From the NCBI RefSeq assembly GCF_003326475.1, contig NZ_JPWA01000002.1, forward strand, positions 1 to 64,000: a stretch of 64,000 nt of DNA. Reading direction: 5' to 3'. The translations under genes were made by a program, and so were the position numbers. Below, piece by piece: positions 37,011 through 45,590 of the stretch (position 1 is its first letter; each line of letters opens with the position of its first letter). The notes under the pieces are model-generated. The model ran no database searches and had not been told where the DNA came from. It saw nothing but the letters and a program-made list of their open reading frames with translations. Source of the DNA: Thalassospira xianhensis MCCC 1A02616. GTDB lineage: Bacteria; Pseudomonadota; Alphaproteobacteria; Rhodospirillales; Thalassospiraceae.

Positions 37011-37436
37011 CTATTTTGCGGATAATTGCGCCATCAGTGTCGGGATATCCGGATGCAGCCACGTTTCGGCGATTTTTCCGTTTTCAAGGCGGTATAAAAC
37101 CATACCGGTGAAATCGACGACATTGCCACGTGCCGGAATTCCGGCAAAGTGATCGCGATGGGTTGCACGAATGCGAAAGCGTACGGCGACATGATTATTT
37201 TCGGCCACCATTGTCTGGATGTCGAAGACCATATCGGGAAAGGCCGCATTCAGCCCGACAAAGAAATCATGATAGCTGTCCAGATCGTGCGGATTTTCGC
37301 AAGGAAAGCCATGGGTGATGATTTCCGGCGCGACCAGTTCGTAAACAATCCGGGGATTGCGGGTATGGCTTTGTTCAAAGAATTCCAGGACCACATCGCG
37401 ATTGGAAACCAATTTCGGTGATAATGAGTGCTTCAT
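37011..37436 (-). CDS. SnoaL-like (NTF2 fold) protein
   Basis: 141-residue protein of the SnoaL/ester cyclase group: RDVVLEFFEQSHTRN, a central DLDSYHDFFVGLNAAFPDMVFDI, and GNVVDFTGMVLYRLENGKIAETW, the typical C-terminal sheet pattern. Such proteins are small polyketide cyclases, hydrolases or of unknown activity; none is claimed. The ATG at 37436 leaves 4 nt to the upstream MBL gene, so the two form one unit. The open frame continues upstream over the MBL gene end and was trimmed. Confidence 0.82.
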   Translation of the reverse strand: MKHSLSPKLVSNRDVVLEFFEQSHTRNPRIVYELVAPEIITHGFPCENPHDLDSYHDFFVGLNAAFPDMVFDIQTMVAENNHVAVRFRIRATHRDHFAGIPARGNVVDFTGMVLYRLENGKIAETWLHPDIPTLMAQLSAK

Positions 37437-37440
37437 CAAT

Positions 37441-38241
37441 TCATGCTCCGGTATCGGCCATGATCTTTTCAAAAGTCGCATGATCTGGTCCGGTGAAGGT
37501 CGGGGCCAGGCGGGCGGCGGCAACATGGTCGAACAGCTGGTCTGTCATGTTTTCGGCGGGCGGCAAATGGCTGCTTAATACATATCGAGGCGAGAGCTTA
37601 CGGAACCGGTCAAGGGACGCCACAAACTGTGCGCCATCAACAAAGTCGAGCCACGGCGCATCTACCCGCGTCCATCCGATGATCCCCTCGCGCAGGATAT
37701 CTGCCGGGATATGTTTGGTGCGTTCATAGATGCGTGGCAAAAGTGCGCCGCAGCAATCCGAACTGAACAACACCTGATCAAGCGGATCATATATCACGGT
37801 GGTTTCCGGTGCATCAAAAGTCGGCGGAGTGAGGCTTTGCAGGATGCGTTCGCCTGCGATAAACGCCTCGCCCGGATTGACCAGACGCACACGATTTACC
37901 GGGATACCTGCAAGGTTCAGCTTGCCCATTCCGACAAAGGTCGTGATGATGGTGGCATTCGGGGCTGCCTCCAGAAGGGCCGCCAGATTGCCTATATGAT
38001 CCGGGTCGGCATGGGTGATCCAGATCCAGCGAAGACTTGCAAGGTCGATGCAGTTGCGTAACGCGCCAAGGAAGTCGTCACGAAGGGCGCCAAGACCGGT
38101 ATCAACCAGAACCGGTTCGATGCCATCGATCAGCATGGCATTGACCGGCAGGATGCCAAATCCGGCAACAGGCAAAAAAGACGGGATAACGGTTACACTG
38201 TCGGTAACCGGGATCGTGGTGGCGATCGAAGGGACTTGCAT
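37441..38241 (-). CDS. MBL-fold hydrolase with HxDxDH metal motif
   Basis: Metallo-beta-lactamase-fold protein, 266 residues. The metal motif is HADPDHIGN (residues 77-85): the second position is Asp rather than the His of HxHxDH, as in flavodiiron/ODP-like members. Further ligand candidates are DTGLG (47-51), FSSDCCG with Asp and Cys, and SSHLPPAEN with His. The substitution suggests iron or a changed activity rather than a zinc hydrolase. Transcribed away from a TetR gene with an operator-like dyad between them. Confidence 0.87.
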   Translation of the reverse strand: MQVPSIATTIPVTDSVTVIPSFLPVAGFGILPVNAMLIDGIEPVLVDTGLGALRDDFLGALRNCIDLASLRWIWITHADPDHIGNLAALLEAAPNATIITTFVGMGKLNLAGIPVNRVRLVNPGEAFIAGERILQSLTPPTFDAPETTVIYDPLDQVLFSSDCCGALLPRIYERTKHIPADILREGIIGWTRVDAPWLDFVDGAQFVASLDRFRKLSPRYVLSSHLPPAENMTDQLFDHVAAARLAPTFTGPDHATFEKIMADTGA

Positions 38242-38297
38242 TTTGGTTCCGTATACTTCGCGATCCTGTGGGGCAGGATCATCAAGTTGAAAAATGG

Positions 38298-38315
38298 ATG
38301 ATCATCTGTGATCAT
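38298..38315. promoter_or_regulatory. Putative TetR operator
   Basis: ATGATCA-TCTG-TGATCAT, a perfect 7-4-7 dyad in the 134-nt divergent region between the MBL and TetR genes. Size and symmetry fit a TetR-family site controlling both directions. Confidence 0.6.
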
Positions 38316-38375
38316 TAAAATACGAAAGCCGGAATCCTTTTGTCAATAATTGCGTAAACAGTGATGTTTAACTAA

Positions 38376-38969
38376 ATGGAAAAACGAAAATACAACAAGA
38401 CGTTACGCGCAGAAAAAGAAGATGAAACGCGCCTGAAAATTGTCGAAGCCGCGATGAATTTGCATGGTGAAGTCGGCCCTGCACGCACGACCATCAGCGC
38501 GATTGCAGACCGCGCAGGCGTACAGCGTCTGACGGTCTATCGGCATTTTTCCGAAGAAAATGAACTGCTTGCTGCGTGCTCGTCACATTGGCTGAGCCTT
38601 AACCCGCCGCCTGATCCCGCATCATGGCGCGAGTCGGTGGCGTCAGAAGACTGGGGCCTTGCGATCCTTAGCATGCTTTATCACTATTATGGTGAAACGG
38701 CTTATATGTGGGATCATTGCTATCGTGACCGGGAAAGTGTTGCGGCCCTTCACGCTCAGATGACGGGCTTTGATGCCTATCTCGACATGCTGTGTGCCGA
38801 TGTGCTGGCAAGCCTTCCTGACGCACGACGCAAGGGTAAGATGTGCCATGCGGTTGCACGACATGCTGTGCAGTTTTCGACCTGGCAGTCGTTGTCACAG
38901 GCAGGGGTGGAAAATTCGGAAATGGCTGCCTTGATGGATGACTGGCTGCATAAATGCCCGCTTTCCTGA
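38376..38969 (+). CDS. TetR family transcriptional regulator
   Basis: 197-residue repressor-type regulator. The N-terminal helix-turn-helix reads TTISAIADRAGVQRLTVYRHFSEENELLAAC; the C-terminal ligand domain is divergent and starts near residue 70. Divergent from the MBL/SnoaL pair and next to the 38298 dyad, so it probably controls that pair and itself. Confidence 0.92.
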   Translation: MEKRKYNKTLRAEKEDETRLKIVEAAMNLHGEVGPARTTISAIADRAGVQRLTVYRHFSEENELLAACSSHWLSLNPPPDPASWRESVASEDWGLAILSMLYHYYGETAYMWDHCYRDRESVAALHAQMTGFDAYLDMLCADVLASLPDARRKGKMCHAVARHAVQFSTWQSLSQAGVENSEMAALMDDWLHKCPLS

Positions 38970-38982
38970 TTGGGCTTTGCGC

Positions 38983-39399
38983 CTAATCCATCGGTCGCTG
39001 GCGCATTTTTTTGACATCGCCGCGTTTCTTTTTCGTGTCGACCCGCTTGCGTTTCGCCGATAAGGACGGGCGGGTTTTGACGCGGAATTTCTTGCGTTCG
39101 GCGGCTTTGCGCAACAGTGCCAGAAGTCGTTCTATCGCGTCCTGCTTGTTGCGTTCCTGTGTGCGGAAACGCTGCGCGTCAAAGATGATTTCCCCATCAT
39201 TGGTCAGCTTGCTGCCTGCCAGTTCGCGCAGGCGATCACGCACGCGTTGCGGCAATTCCGTCAGGTCATCAATGCGCACACGCATCTGAACTGCGGTCGA
39301 TACTTTATTGACGTTCTGGCCGCCCGGTCCGGATGCGCGCACGAACTGGAATTGCAGATGGCGTTCATCAAGATAAAGATCATTTGAGATTTCGAGCAT
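38983..39399 (-). CDS. arfB: Ribosome rescue factor ArfB (peptidyl-tRNA hydrolase)
   Basis: Hydrolyses peptidyl-tRNA on stalled ribosomes lacking a stop codon. The GGQ catalytic loop is at residues 26-28 in RASGPGGQNVNKVSTAV, and the C-terminal tail that enters the mRNA channel is strongly basic (KRKRVDTKKKRGDVKKM). 138 residues matches ArfB/YaeJ and excludes RF1/RF2. ATG at 39399 gives the canonical MLEIS start; the frame extends 14 codons upstream. Confidence 0.94.
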   Translation of the reverse strand: MLEISNDLYLDERHLQFQFVRASGPGGQNVNKVSTAVQMRVRIDDLTELPQRVRDRLRELAGSKLTNDGEIIFDAQRFRTQERNKQDAIERLLALLRKAAERKKFRVKTRPSLSAKRKRVDTKKKRGDVKKMRQRPMD

Positions 39400-39563
39400 G
39401 GCGGATCGTCTGAGTAATAGGGGCGATAAGTTGTGTAGCAAATTTGCACGGCGGATGCCCGGGAACCGGTGGGTGCTGTCGATTGAAAATCGATCTCATT
39501 CCACCTACATTGTAGGCACTTACCCTGTCAGGGGCGGGCAGGGCTGTAAACAGGAAATAAGAC

Positions 39564-39974
39564 GTGCAGGCATCGTATCTTTATCTGGCGTTGGGCTGGC
39601 TTTCGGTTGGACTTGGCATTGTGGGCGCGTTTCTGCCAATTCTGCCGACCACTCCCTTCATGCTGCTGGCAGCCTGGCTGTTTAGCAAAGGATCGCCGCG
39701 CCTGCATGCGTGGATTTACAATCACCCGCATTTTGGCCCGTCCATCCGACACTGGACCGAACATGGCGTGATCAACCGCCGGGCCAAGATCATGGCGATG
39801 TCGGCCTTTGTCGTGGTGATTGCCGCATCCCTGATCTTTGTTGAAAACCGCTGGATCATCACGACCCAGCTGCTGGTCGCGATCCCGGTTAGCTGCTTCA
39901 TCCTGTCGCGCCCGTCGCGTATTCCAGCATCCATCCCGGTGGCACAGGGCGGGGAGCCGGGCACAGGCGTCTGA
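39564..39974 (+). CDS. YbaN/DUF454 family inner-membrane protein
   Basis: 136-residue small membrane protein with the family pattern GWLSVGLGIVGAFLPILPTTPFMLLAAWLFSKGSPRLHAWI, WTEHGVINRRAKIMAM and a second hydrophobic pair. Function unknown. The start is a GTG at 39564 preceded by AGGAAATAAGAC. Confidence 0.88.
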   Translation: MQASYLYLALGWLSVGLGIVGAFLPILPTTPFMLLAAWLFSKGSPRLHAWIYNHPHFGPSIRHWTEHGVINRRAKIMAMSAFVVVIAASLIFVENRWIITTQLLVAIPVSCFILSRPSRIPASIPVAQGGEPGTGV

Positions 39975-40001
39975 TACTGTCGGGCGTCAAGCTGTTGCTG
40001 C

Positions 40002-40382
40002 TTAGCCCGATTTGCGGGTTAATTCTTCCTGACAGGTTTCTTCAAGCTTATCGAGTTCATCAAGTGTTGCGTCGATATCCTGTCGCTGTTTGCGCAGGGT
40101 ATCGCGGCGTTCGTTGATCTTGTCGACAAGGATGGTCAACTGCATGATTTCGCTGCGGTCTGTATCATACAGATCCAGAAGATCACGGATTTCCTTAAGC
40201 GAGAAGCCAAGGCGCTTGCCGCGCATGATCAGACGCAGGCGCACACGGTCACGCTGACTATAGATACGGGTCTGACCCTGACGCGCCGGTGCGATCAGTT
40301 CCTGGTCCTCGTAAAAACGGATGGTACGCGTCGTGACGTCGAACTCGCGGGCAAGATCGGTGATGGAATAGCTGTCGTTCAT
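40002..40382 (-). CDS. liuR: MerR family regulator, LiuR-like
   Basis: 126-residue MerR-type regulator. The winged helix begins SITDLAREFDVTTRTIRFYEDQELI, followed by the second HTH GFSLKEIRDLLDLYD and a coiled-coil dimerisation helix (LVDKINERRDTLRKQRQDIDATLDELDKLEETC). This pattern matches LiuR, which controls leucine/isovalerate degradation in proteobacteria, but no liu genes are in the window, so the symbol is provisional. A matching operator lies directly upstream. Confidence 0.8.
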   Translation of the reverse strand: MNDSYSITDLAREFDVTTRTIRFYEDQELIAPARQGQTRIYSQRDRVRLRLIMRGKRLGFSLKEIRDLLDLYDTDRSEIMQLTILVDKINERRDTLRKQRQDIDATLDELDKLEETCQEELTRKSG

Positions 40383-40396
40383 GACATCCCGTTCAG

Positions 40397-40414
40397 GTTT
40401 ACGCTTACGTAAAC
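40397..40414 (-). promoter_or_regulatory. MerR/LiuR-type operator upstream of the regulator
   Basis: GTTTACG-CTTA-CGTAAAC, a perfect 7-4-7 dyad 15 nt upstream of the liuR-like start codon and 6 nt before the end of the histidine kinase gene. The TTTACG...CGTAAA core resembles LiuR-type sites as I recall them; autoregulation is inferred. Confidence 0.65.
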
Positions 40415-40419
40415 GAAAA

Positions 40420-42021
40420 CTACATGCTTTCTTGTGCGATCACAATCGGCAATTCTTTTGGCAATTCAACGCAGAATGTGCTGCCTTTGCCCGGTTCGCT
40501 TTCAACCGTGATCGTCCCGCCATGCCGGTCAGCGATTTTTTTGCAAATCGCAAGCCCGATGCCGGTCCCGGCATATTCCCCGTAACCATGCAGGCGTTTG
40601 AAGATTTCAAAGATTGTCGCGTGATATTGCGGTTCGATGCCGATGCCGTTATCGGCAACGAAAACCTTCCAGCTTTCTTCGGTTTCCGCGGTATAGATCC
40701 GGACTTCGCCCGTTTCGGGATCACTGTATTTAAGGCCGTTCGAAACAAGGTTCTGAAACAGCAGCAAAAGCTGGCTGGCATCACCGGTAACGGTTGGCAG
40801 GAACCCGTCACGCACTATATTGCCAGCCGGACCAAGTCCCGCCCGCCGGAAATTGGCGGCAATCGCGTCAAACAGGCTATCAAGTGGCACCGCATGGAAC
40901 GGTTTGCCATGCCGCCCGACCCGCGACAGAGTGAGAAGATCATCGATCATGCGCTGCATGCGCTGGGTGCCATCCACCGCATAGTGAATGAATTCATCTG
41001 CGGTTTCGTCAAGCTTGTCCTTGTATCGCCGCGCGATCAACTGCGTATAGCTCGACACCATGCGGAGCGGTTCCTGCAAATCGTGCGACGCAGCATAGGC
41101 AAATTGTTCAAGCTCGCTGTTGGATCGTTCCAGTTCCGCCATGGTGCGCTGGATTTCCATTTCATGGCGTTTGCGTTGGGAAATGTCACGCAGGGTGATG
41201 ATGTAATGATATCGCCCGTCAGCCGAAAAGTGGCTGATTGCGACTTCAAGCGGCACGTTGCGGCCGTTTTTGGTGCATGCCAGAACCTCGATCACGCCTG
41301 TGCCAAGATCTGTCAACAGACGGTCCGCTGTCGGGCGTTGCGGCGGGGTATGTTGGCTGTCTGGTAACAAAAACCGGATAATGTTGCTTAGTTCCGGGTC
41401 GCCTTCGGGACCACACAGTTCCTGCGCACGCGCATTAAGCGGTTCGATATTGCCATCATCGGATGCGACCAGAATGGCATCAATGGTGTTTTGCAAAATG
41501 GCACGTGTACGGTCTTCACTGCGTCGGGTTTGAGTGACCAGTTCGGCCAATTCGGCGGCCTGCTGTCGTAAAAGCCGGTCGCGCTGCACGGCAAGTGTGA
41601 CGTCACGCACAGTCAGCGAGCACAGCTTGTCCCCGCGCGATGTCGTGATCGGATGAACACGGATGGATTGTTCCATGCGTTCAAATGTCGCGGCAAATTG
41701 CGGCAGCGGGCGAAGCGGCAGGGCCCCCTGATTAAGGGATGGCGAAATCACCGCAGGCATGCCGAATTCCAGGCAATCCTGAATTGCCTGACACAGACGC
41801 CCCAACCGGGTTTCGGGGAACAGGGTGCTTAACCGTTTACCGATTGCCTGCTCGTGCAAAATCCCCGACCGGCTTTGCATCCATTGGTTCCAGTGACAGA
41901 TGGCCCGGTCTGCCCCGATTACCACAAGGCCGACATCAGCGGTATCAAGCAGATTGCTGTAAAGGTCGGCGGCTTCTGCAGCATCCTTGATATCGACAAT
42001 CGGGGAAGTGGGTTTTGTCAT
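40420..42021 (-). CDS. Cytosolic PAS-PAS sensor histidine kinase
   Basis: 533-residue kinase without membrane segments. Two PAS-like regions (about 20-145 and 170-285), a short coiled coil, the HisKA phosphoacceptor box ASHDLQEPLRM (His313), and HATPase motifs LVSNGLKYS, DNGIGI and GTGIGLAICKK. This organisation resembles bacteriophytochrome-like or HWE-unlike soluble kinases with DLQEPLR boxes. GTG/ATG occur in tandem; the ATG is used. It follows the CheC-like gene by 14 nt, so its partner could be the CheY-like protein encoded two genes upstream. Confidence 0.92.
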   Translation of the reverse strand: MTKPTSPIVDIKDAAEAADLYSNLLDTADVGLVVIGADRAICHWNQWMQSRSGILHEQAIGKRLSTLFPETRLGRLCQAIQDCLEFGMPAVISPSLNQGALPLRPLPQFAATFERMEQSIRVHPITTSRGDKLCSLTVRDVTLAVQRDRLLRQQAAELAELVTQTRRSEDRTRAILQNTIDAILVASDDGNIEPLNARAQELCGPEGDPELSNIIRFLLPDSQHTPPQRPTADRLLTDLGTGVIEVLACTKNGRNVPLEVAISHFSADGRYHYIITLRDISQRKRHEMEIQRTMAELERSNSELEQFAYAASHDLQEPLRMVSSYTQLIARRYKDKLDETADEFIHYAVDGTQRMQRMIDDLLTLSRVGRHGKPFHAVPLDSLFDAIAANFRRAGLGPAGNIVRDGFLPTVTGDASQLLLLFQNLVSNGLKYSDPETGEVRIYTAETEESWKVFVADNGIGIEPQYHATIFEIFKRLHGYGEYAGTGIGLAICKKIADRHGGTITVESEPGKGSTFCVELPKELPIVIAQESM

Positions 42022-42035
42022 CACGCGGCTGCCCG

Positions 42036-42662
42036 TTAACCGAGCGAGTTTTCAAGGAAACGTCGCACGAGTTCCTTCAGGGTCTGGATCGAGTCAAGAT
42101 CCATCACAAACAGCACATAACCATCAATGTCATTCTGGCGCAGCATGAATTGCACATGCAGGATCATCAGAACCGGCATCTTGCCTGACGTGGTATCAAA
42201 CGCGGCCTCGTCATTCAAAAGGGCTTTGGTTTCGCGTTTACGGAAGGTTGGCATCGAACAATTGATCGGCTCGCCCAGAACGTTGGCAATACTGCCAAGA
42301 CAGGCATTCAGGATGATGTTGCCGACCTCCATCAAGGCTTCCTGTTCTAGATCGGTCAGGGTATCAAGCGGCACATCAACCTTAAGCAACCGCCGCACCA
42401 GTTCAAGGCTGCGTTTTTCAGGGAAAACCAGCATCGCCTCACCCTTGAACGGGCCATCGAATGTCTGGCTGACGGCGGAAACCACTTCTTCGGGCGATGA
42501 TGTCAGGTTTGAATCGGAAAACCGTTCGACAAAGGTAATCGTCGGGACCGTCAGTTCGACTGGCTGATCAACCATTTCCGAAAGTGACGCGGCGGCGCGA
42601 CCGACCCCGATATTGATCAGTTCACTGATCGTATCATGTTCAAGCTCGCTCAGATCGATCAT
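42036..42662 (-). CDS. CheC-like phosphatase
   Basis: 208-residue member of the CheC/CheX/FliY family, which dephosphorylates CheY-type proteins. Both halves carry the active-site spacing: DTISELIN with Pro 23 residues after the Asn, and EALMEVGN again with Pro at +23. The first copy fits the consensus D-x3-E-x2-N fully; the second has Glu in place of Asp/Ser. Overlaps the CheY-like gene by 4 nt (ATGA), a strong sign that the two proteins act together. Confidence 0.9.
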   Translation of the reverse strand: MIDLSELEHDTISELINIGVGRAAASLSEMVDQPVELTVPTITFVERFSDSNLTSSPEEVVSAVSQTFDGPFKGEAMLVFPEKRSLELVRRLLKVDVPLDTLTDLEQEALMEVGNIILNACLGSIANVLGEPINCSMPTFRKRETKALLNDEAAFDTTSGKMPVLMILHVQFMLRQNDIDGYVLFVMDLDSIQTLKELVRRFLENSLG

Positions 42663-43033
42663 CGCCCGGCTTCCTTGCCTTTCAGATAATCGCAAATCTT
42701 TTCTTCGGTCGGCGGTTTTGCGAGAAAGTCCATGCCAAGCCCGTTGGCCTTGTTCTGGATTTCCTTCTGTATATTGGCTGTCAGAAGCGCAATTGCAGCA
42801 TCGGGATAGGCCGCGCGAAGCTTTTCGCCCAATTCCAGACCGTTCATGCCCGGCATGTTGAAGTCGATCACAAGGTAATCATAGGCGTGCTTAGCGGCCA
42901 TTGCCTGCGCTTTTCCGGCTTCTTCGGCCTCGTCCACCCGCCAGTCGGCAAAATTGCTGGTGATAAAGGCCTTTACCAGCAGTCGGGCAAATTTGCTGTC
43001 ATCGACAAGCAGGACGGATCGCTTCTGGGACAT
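42659..43033 (-). CDS. CheY-like single-domain response regulator
   Basis: 124-residue receiver domain with no output domain. Acid pocket VDDSKF (Asp11, Asp12), phosphoacceptor Asp57 in YLVIDFNMPGMNG, Thr in LLTAN and Lys in LAKPP. It sits between the c-di-GMP protein gene and the CheC-like gene. No motor or methylation genes are nearby, so it is probably a stand-alone relay. Confidence 0.94.
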   Translation of the reverse strand: MSQKRSVLLVDDSKFARLLVKAFITSNFADWRVDEAEEAGKAQAMAAKHAYDYLVIDFNMPGMNGLELGEKLRAAYPDAAIALLTANIQKEIQNKANGLGMDFLAKPPTEEKICDYLKGKEAGR

Positions 43034-43097
43034 GTTTTTCTCGGATCTTCGTTTTGTGTTCTTGCTGTATCAGCGCAACCCGCAAGGATAGGGCCGA

Positions 43098-45590
43098 TTA
43101 TAGAGTAGGCGCAACCTTGCGCGAAAGCTGTTCGATCTGTTTGGCGATGATATTTGCCGGTCGCGGTTCTGAAATCAGGAAGCCCTGGATTTCGTCGCAA
43201 CCATGTTCACGAAGGAAATCAAGCTGTTCCTGGGTTTCGACACCTTCCGCCACGACTTTCAGGCCCAGATTGTGACCCATGATGATAATCGTATTTGTAA
43301 TGGCGGCATCGTCGGGATCGGTTGTGATATCCCGCACGAATGATCGGTCGATCTTGATCGAATTGATCGGCAACCGTTTCAGATAGGCCAGCGACGAATA
43401 TCCGGTGCCGAAATCGTCAATGGCAATCTGCAGGCCAAGCTTGCGCAATTCATCAAGGATTGATGCGGATCGTTTGATTTCATGCATCATCACCGTTTCG
43501 GTGATTTCAAGAACAATACGCGATGCCGGTGTCGCGGTTTCGTCAAGGATGCGCGATACCGTTTCGGTAATCCTGCCTTCTATCAATTGGCGGGGCGACA
43601 GGTTGACCGCAATGCTGACAGGCGGCAGTCCCAGCAGATCCCATTCGCGGATCTGGTCACAGACCCGGCGCAGCACCCATTCCCCGATCTTGCCGATCAG
43701 GCCGGTTTCTTCGGCAACCGGGATGAATTGCATCGGGGATATAAATCCGCGCCCCGGCTGGTTCCAGCGTATCAGGGCTTCCAATCCGGCAAGCCTGCCG
43801 GAAGCCAAATCTATTTTCGGCTGGTAATAAAGTTCGAACTGTCCCTGTGCAAGGGCTGCGCGCAGATCGTTTTCAATTGCCAGACGGGCAACCGCGCTTT
43901 CATTCATCGTCTTGGTAAAGAAGTGATAGGTCCCGCCACCACGGGCCTTTGCGCTATACATTGCCGTATCGGCATTTCGCATCAGGGTCGGGAAATCATC
44001 CCCGTCGGCAGGGCACAGGGCGATCCCGATGGATGGTGTTATGAACAATTGCCGTCCCTGAATATCAAAGGCGGGGGACAGGGCATCAAGAACCGCTTGC
44101 GAAAGTGTTGCTGCATCCTGTGTTTCGCGCAGGCGCGGAATGATGATCAGAAATTCGTCCCCGCCCAGTCGGCCAACGATCTCCTGCCGGCTGACAACCC
44201 GGCGCAGCCGGTCGGCAACGGCCTTCAGCAGCAAGTCTCCGACATTGTGGCCAAGGCTGTCATTGATCAGCTTGAATCTGTCCAGATCAATAAACAGGAT
44301 GGCAGTGGCCCGGTTTCGCGACCCCGGTGCATCGCGCTTGTGACCTTCCAGTGCCGTTTTCAGGCTGTATTCAAGCATACTGCGATTGGGCAGGTTCGTC
44401 AGCGCGTCGTGGTTGGCCATATAGACCAGCTGTTCCTCGTAGCGTTTGCGCGCCGTAATATCGTGCAGAACAACCGTGATCAGCGGTGTTTCCGCCTCGG
44501 GGATCGGGCGGAAGGCCGCGCTGACCTCAATTTCGGTCTTGTCCTGACGCACCAGCGGCAATGTCAGGCGTTGTTCGATCACATGGTCGTGCGCCTGAAA
44601 ACCGGCAAGTTCGGTCAGGCATTCTTCGAAATGCGGGATCGCACGCGGGGCGACGAATTCAAGAAAAGACCGCCCTTTTGGTTTTTCGGTTTCGGAAAGG
44701 CCGAGCAAAGGAAAGGATGCATTGTTGAATTCAACGATGGTCCCGCCCGGTGTGATCGTCAGGATGCCGTCAGCAACGTTCTGGACGATGGCGCGAAGAC
44801 GGGATTCGTTATCGCGCATCTGCTGTTCGGTCTGGCGCAATTTGCCAAGCGAGGTCGCAATGCCATCAACCAGTGATCGGACCGAGTGCGACAACAGACC
44901 CAGTTCATCGCGCTCATGATGGCGGGCAACCGTGATGCCGGTGGCATCGGGATTGTCGCGGTCAATGCCGATGACGGCCTGGGATATGCGCAAAAGCGGT
45001 TTGGTCAGGGTCAGATAGAAGAAGGCAACCAGCGCAAGGCCGAGCAGGAAGTTGCGCAAAATGCCAGATGTCAGGATACGGGTTGCACGATTGATAAAAC
45101 CGTCAGCAATCAGATCGGTATCGATCCGCACCACAAGATACCCGACAAGATCGCGACTCTCGCCGATTTCAAGGGGAACATCATATTGCTGGTTGTTACC
45201 AAACATCATTTCGGTCAGGGCCGACCGGCCCGATGCCGATTGCGGGCGTGACTTTTGCGCCAGCACATTGCCGAAATTGTCACGAAGGGTTGCGCTGTAG
45301 ACCGGTTCGTATTCAAACAGGCCTGATACAACGCGTGCGGCAAGCGTTTCATCAAGGCCATAGGCCGCCTGCGTCGCGGATTCGCGCAAAGTCGACAAAA
45401 CCTGATTAACGGTCCTGTCGATCAGGTTGCGTTCTTCATGCAGGTCCCAGGCAATTTGGGCAAAACTGAAAAACAGTCCTATCAACAGGGTGATAACGAC
45501 GGCTGCACGTGCCTGTTTGACAGACAAGCGATCACGCCATCTGAGCCGTTGCGTTTTCAGGCTACCCTCCGCCAATCCACACCCCTGCAT
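43098..45590 (-). CDS. Membrane HAMP-PAS-GGDEF-EAL cyclic-di-GMP protein
   Basis: 830-residue bifunctional candidate. A first membrane helix (AAVVITLLIGLFFSFAQIAW), a periplasmic sensor of about 130 residues, a second helix (LLGLALVAFFYLTLTKPLL), HAMP (about 215-265), PAS (about 275-390), GGDEF (about 400-555, intact GRLGGDEFL) and EAL (about 575-815, intact EALIRW and DDFGTGYSSL). Both catalytic motifs look active. The ATG at 45590 lacks a clear ribosome site, while GGAGGG stands a few codons inside, so the true start may be slightly downstream. Divergent from fdxA. Confidence 0.93.
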   Translation of the reverse strand: MQGCGLAEGSLKTQRLRWRDRLSVKQARAAVVITLLIGLFFSFAQIAWDLHEERNLIDRTVNQVLSTLRESATQAAYGLDETLAARVVSGLFEYEPVYSATLRDNFGNVLAQKSRPQSASGRSALTEMMFGNNQQYDVPLEIGESRDLVGYLVVRIDTDLIADGFINRATRILTSGILRNFLLGLALVAFFYLTLTKPLLRISQAVIGIDRDNPDATGITVARHHERDELGLLSHSVRSLVDGIATSLGKLRQTEQQMRDNESRLRAIVQNVADGILTITPGGTIVEFNNASFPLLGLSETEKPKGRSFLEFVAPRAIPHFEECLTELAGFQAHDHVIEQRLTLPLVRQDKTEIEVSAAFRPIPEAETPLITVVLHDITARKRYEEQLVYMANHDALTNLPNRSMLEYSLKTALEGHKRDAPGSRNRATAILFIDLDRFKLINDSLGHNVGDLLLKAVADRLRRVVSRQEIVGRLGGDEFLIIIPRLRETQDAATLSQAVLDALSPAFDIQGRQLFITPSIGIALCPADGDDFPTLMRNADTAMYSAKARGGGTYHFFTKTMNESAVARLAIENDLRAALAQGQFELYYQPKIDLASGRLAGLEALIRWNQPGRGFISPMQFIPVAEETGLIGKIGEWVLRRVCDQIREWDLLGLPPVSIAVNLSPRQLIEGRITETVSRILDETATPASRIVLEITETVMMHEIKRSASILDELRKLGLQIAIDDFGTGYSSLAYLKRLPINSIKIDRSFVRDITTDPDDAAITNTIIIMGHNLGLKVVAEGVETQEQLDFLREHGCDEIQGFLISEPRPANIIAKQIEQLSRKVAPTL

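Noticed and set aside
43482-44876. 464-codon plus-strand frame
   Set aside because: Antisense to the HAMP-PAS-GGDEF-EAL gene with intact catalytic motifs on the minus strand.
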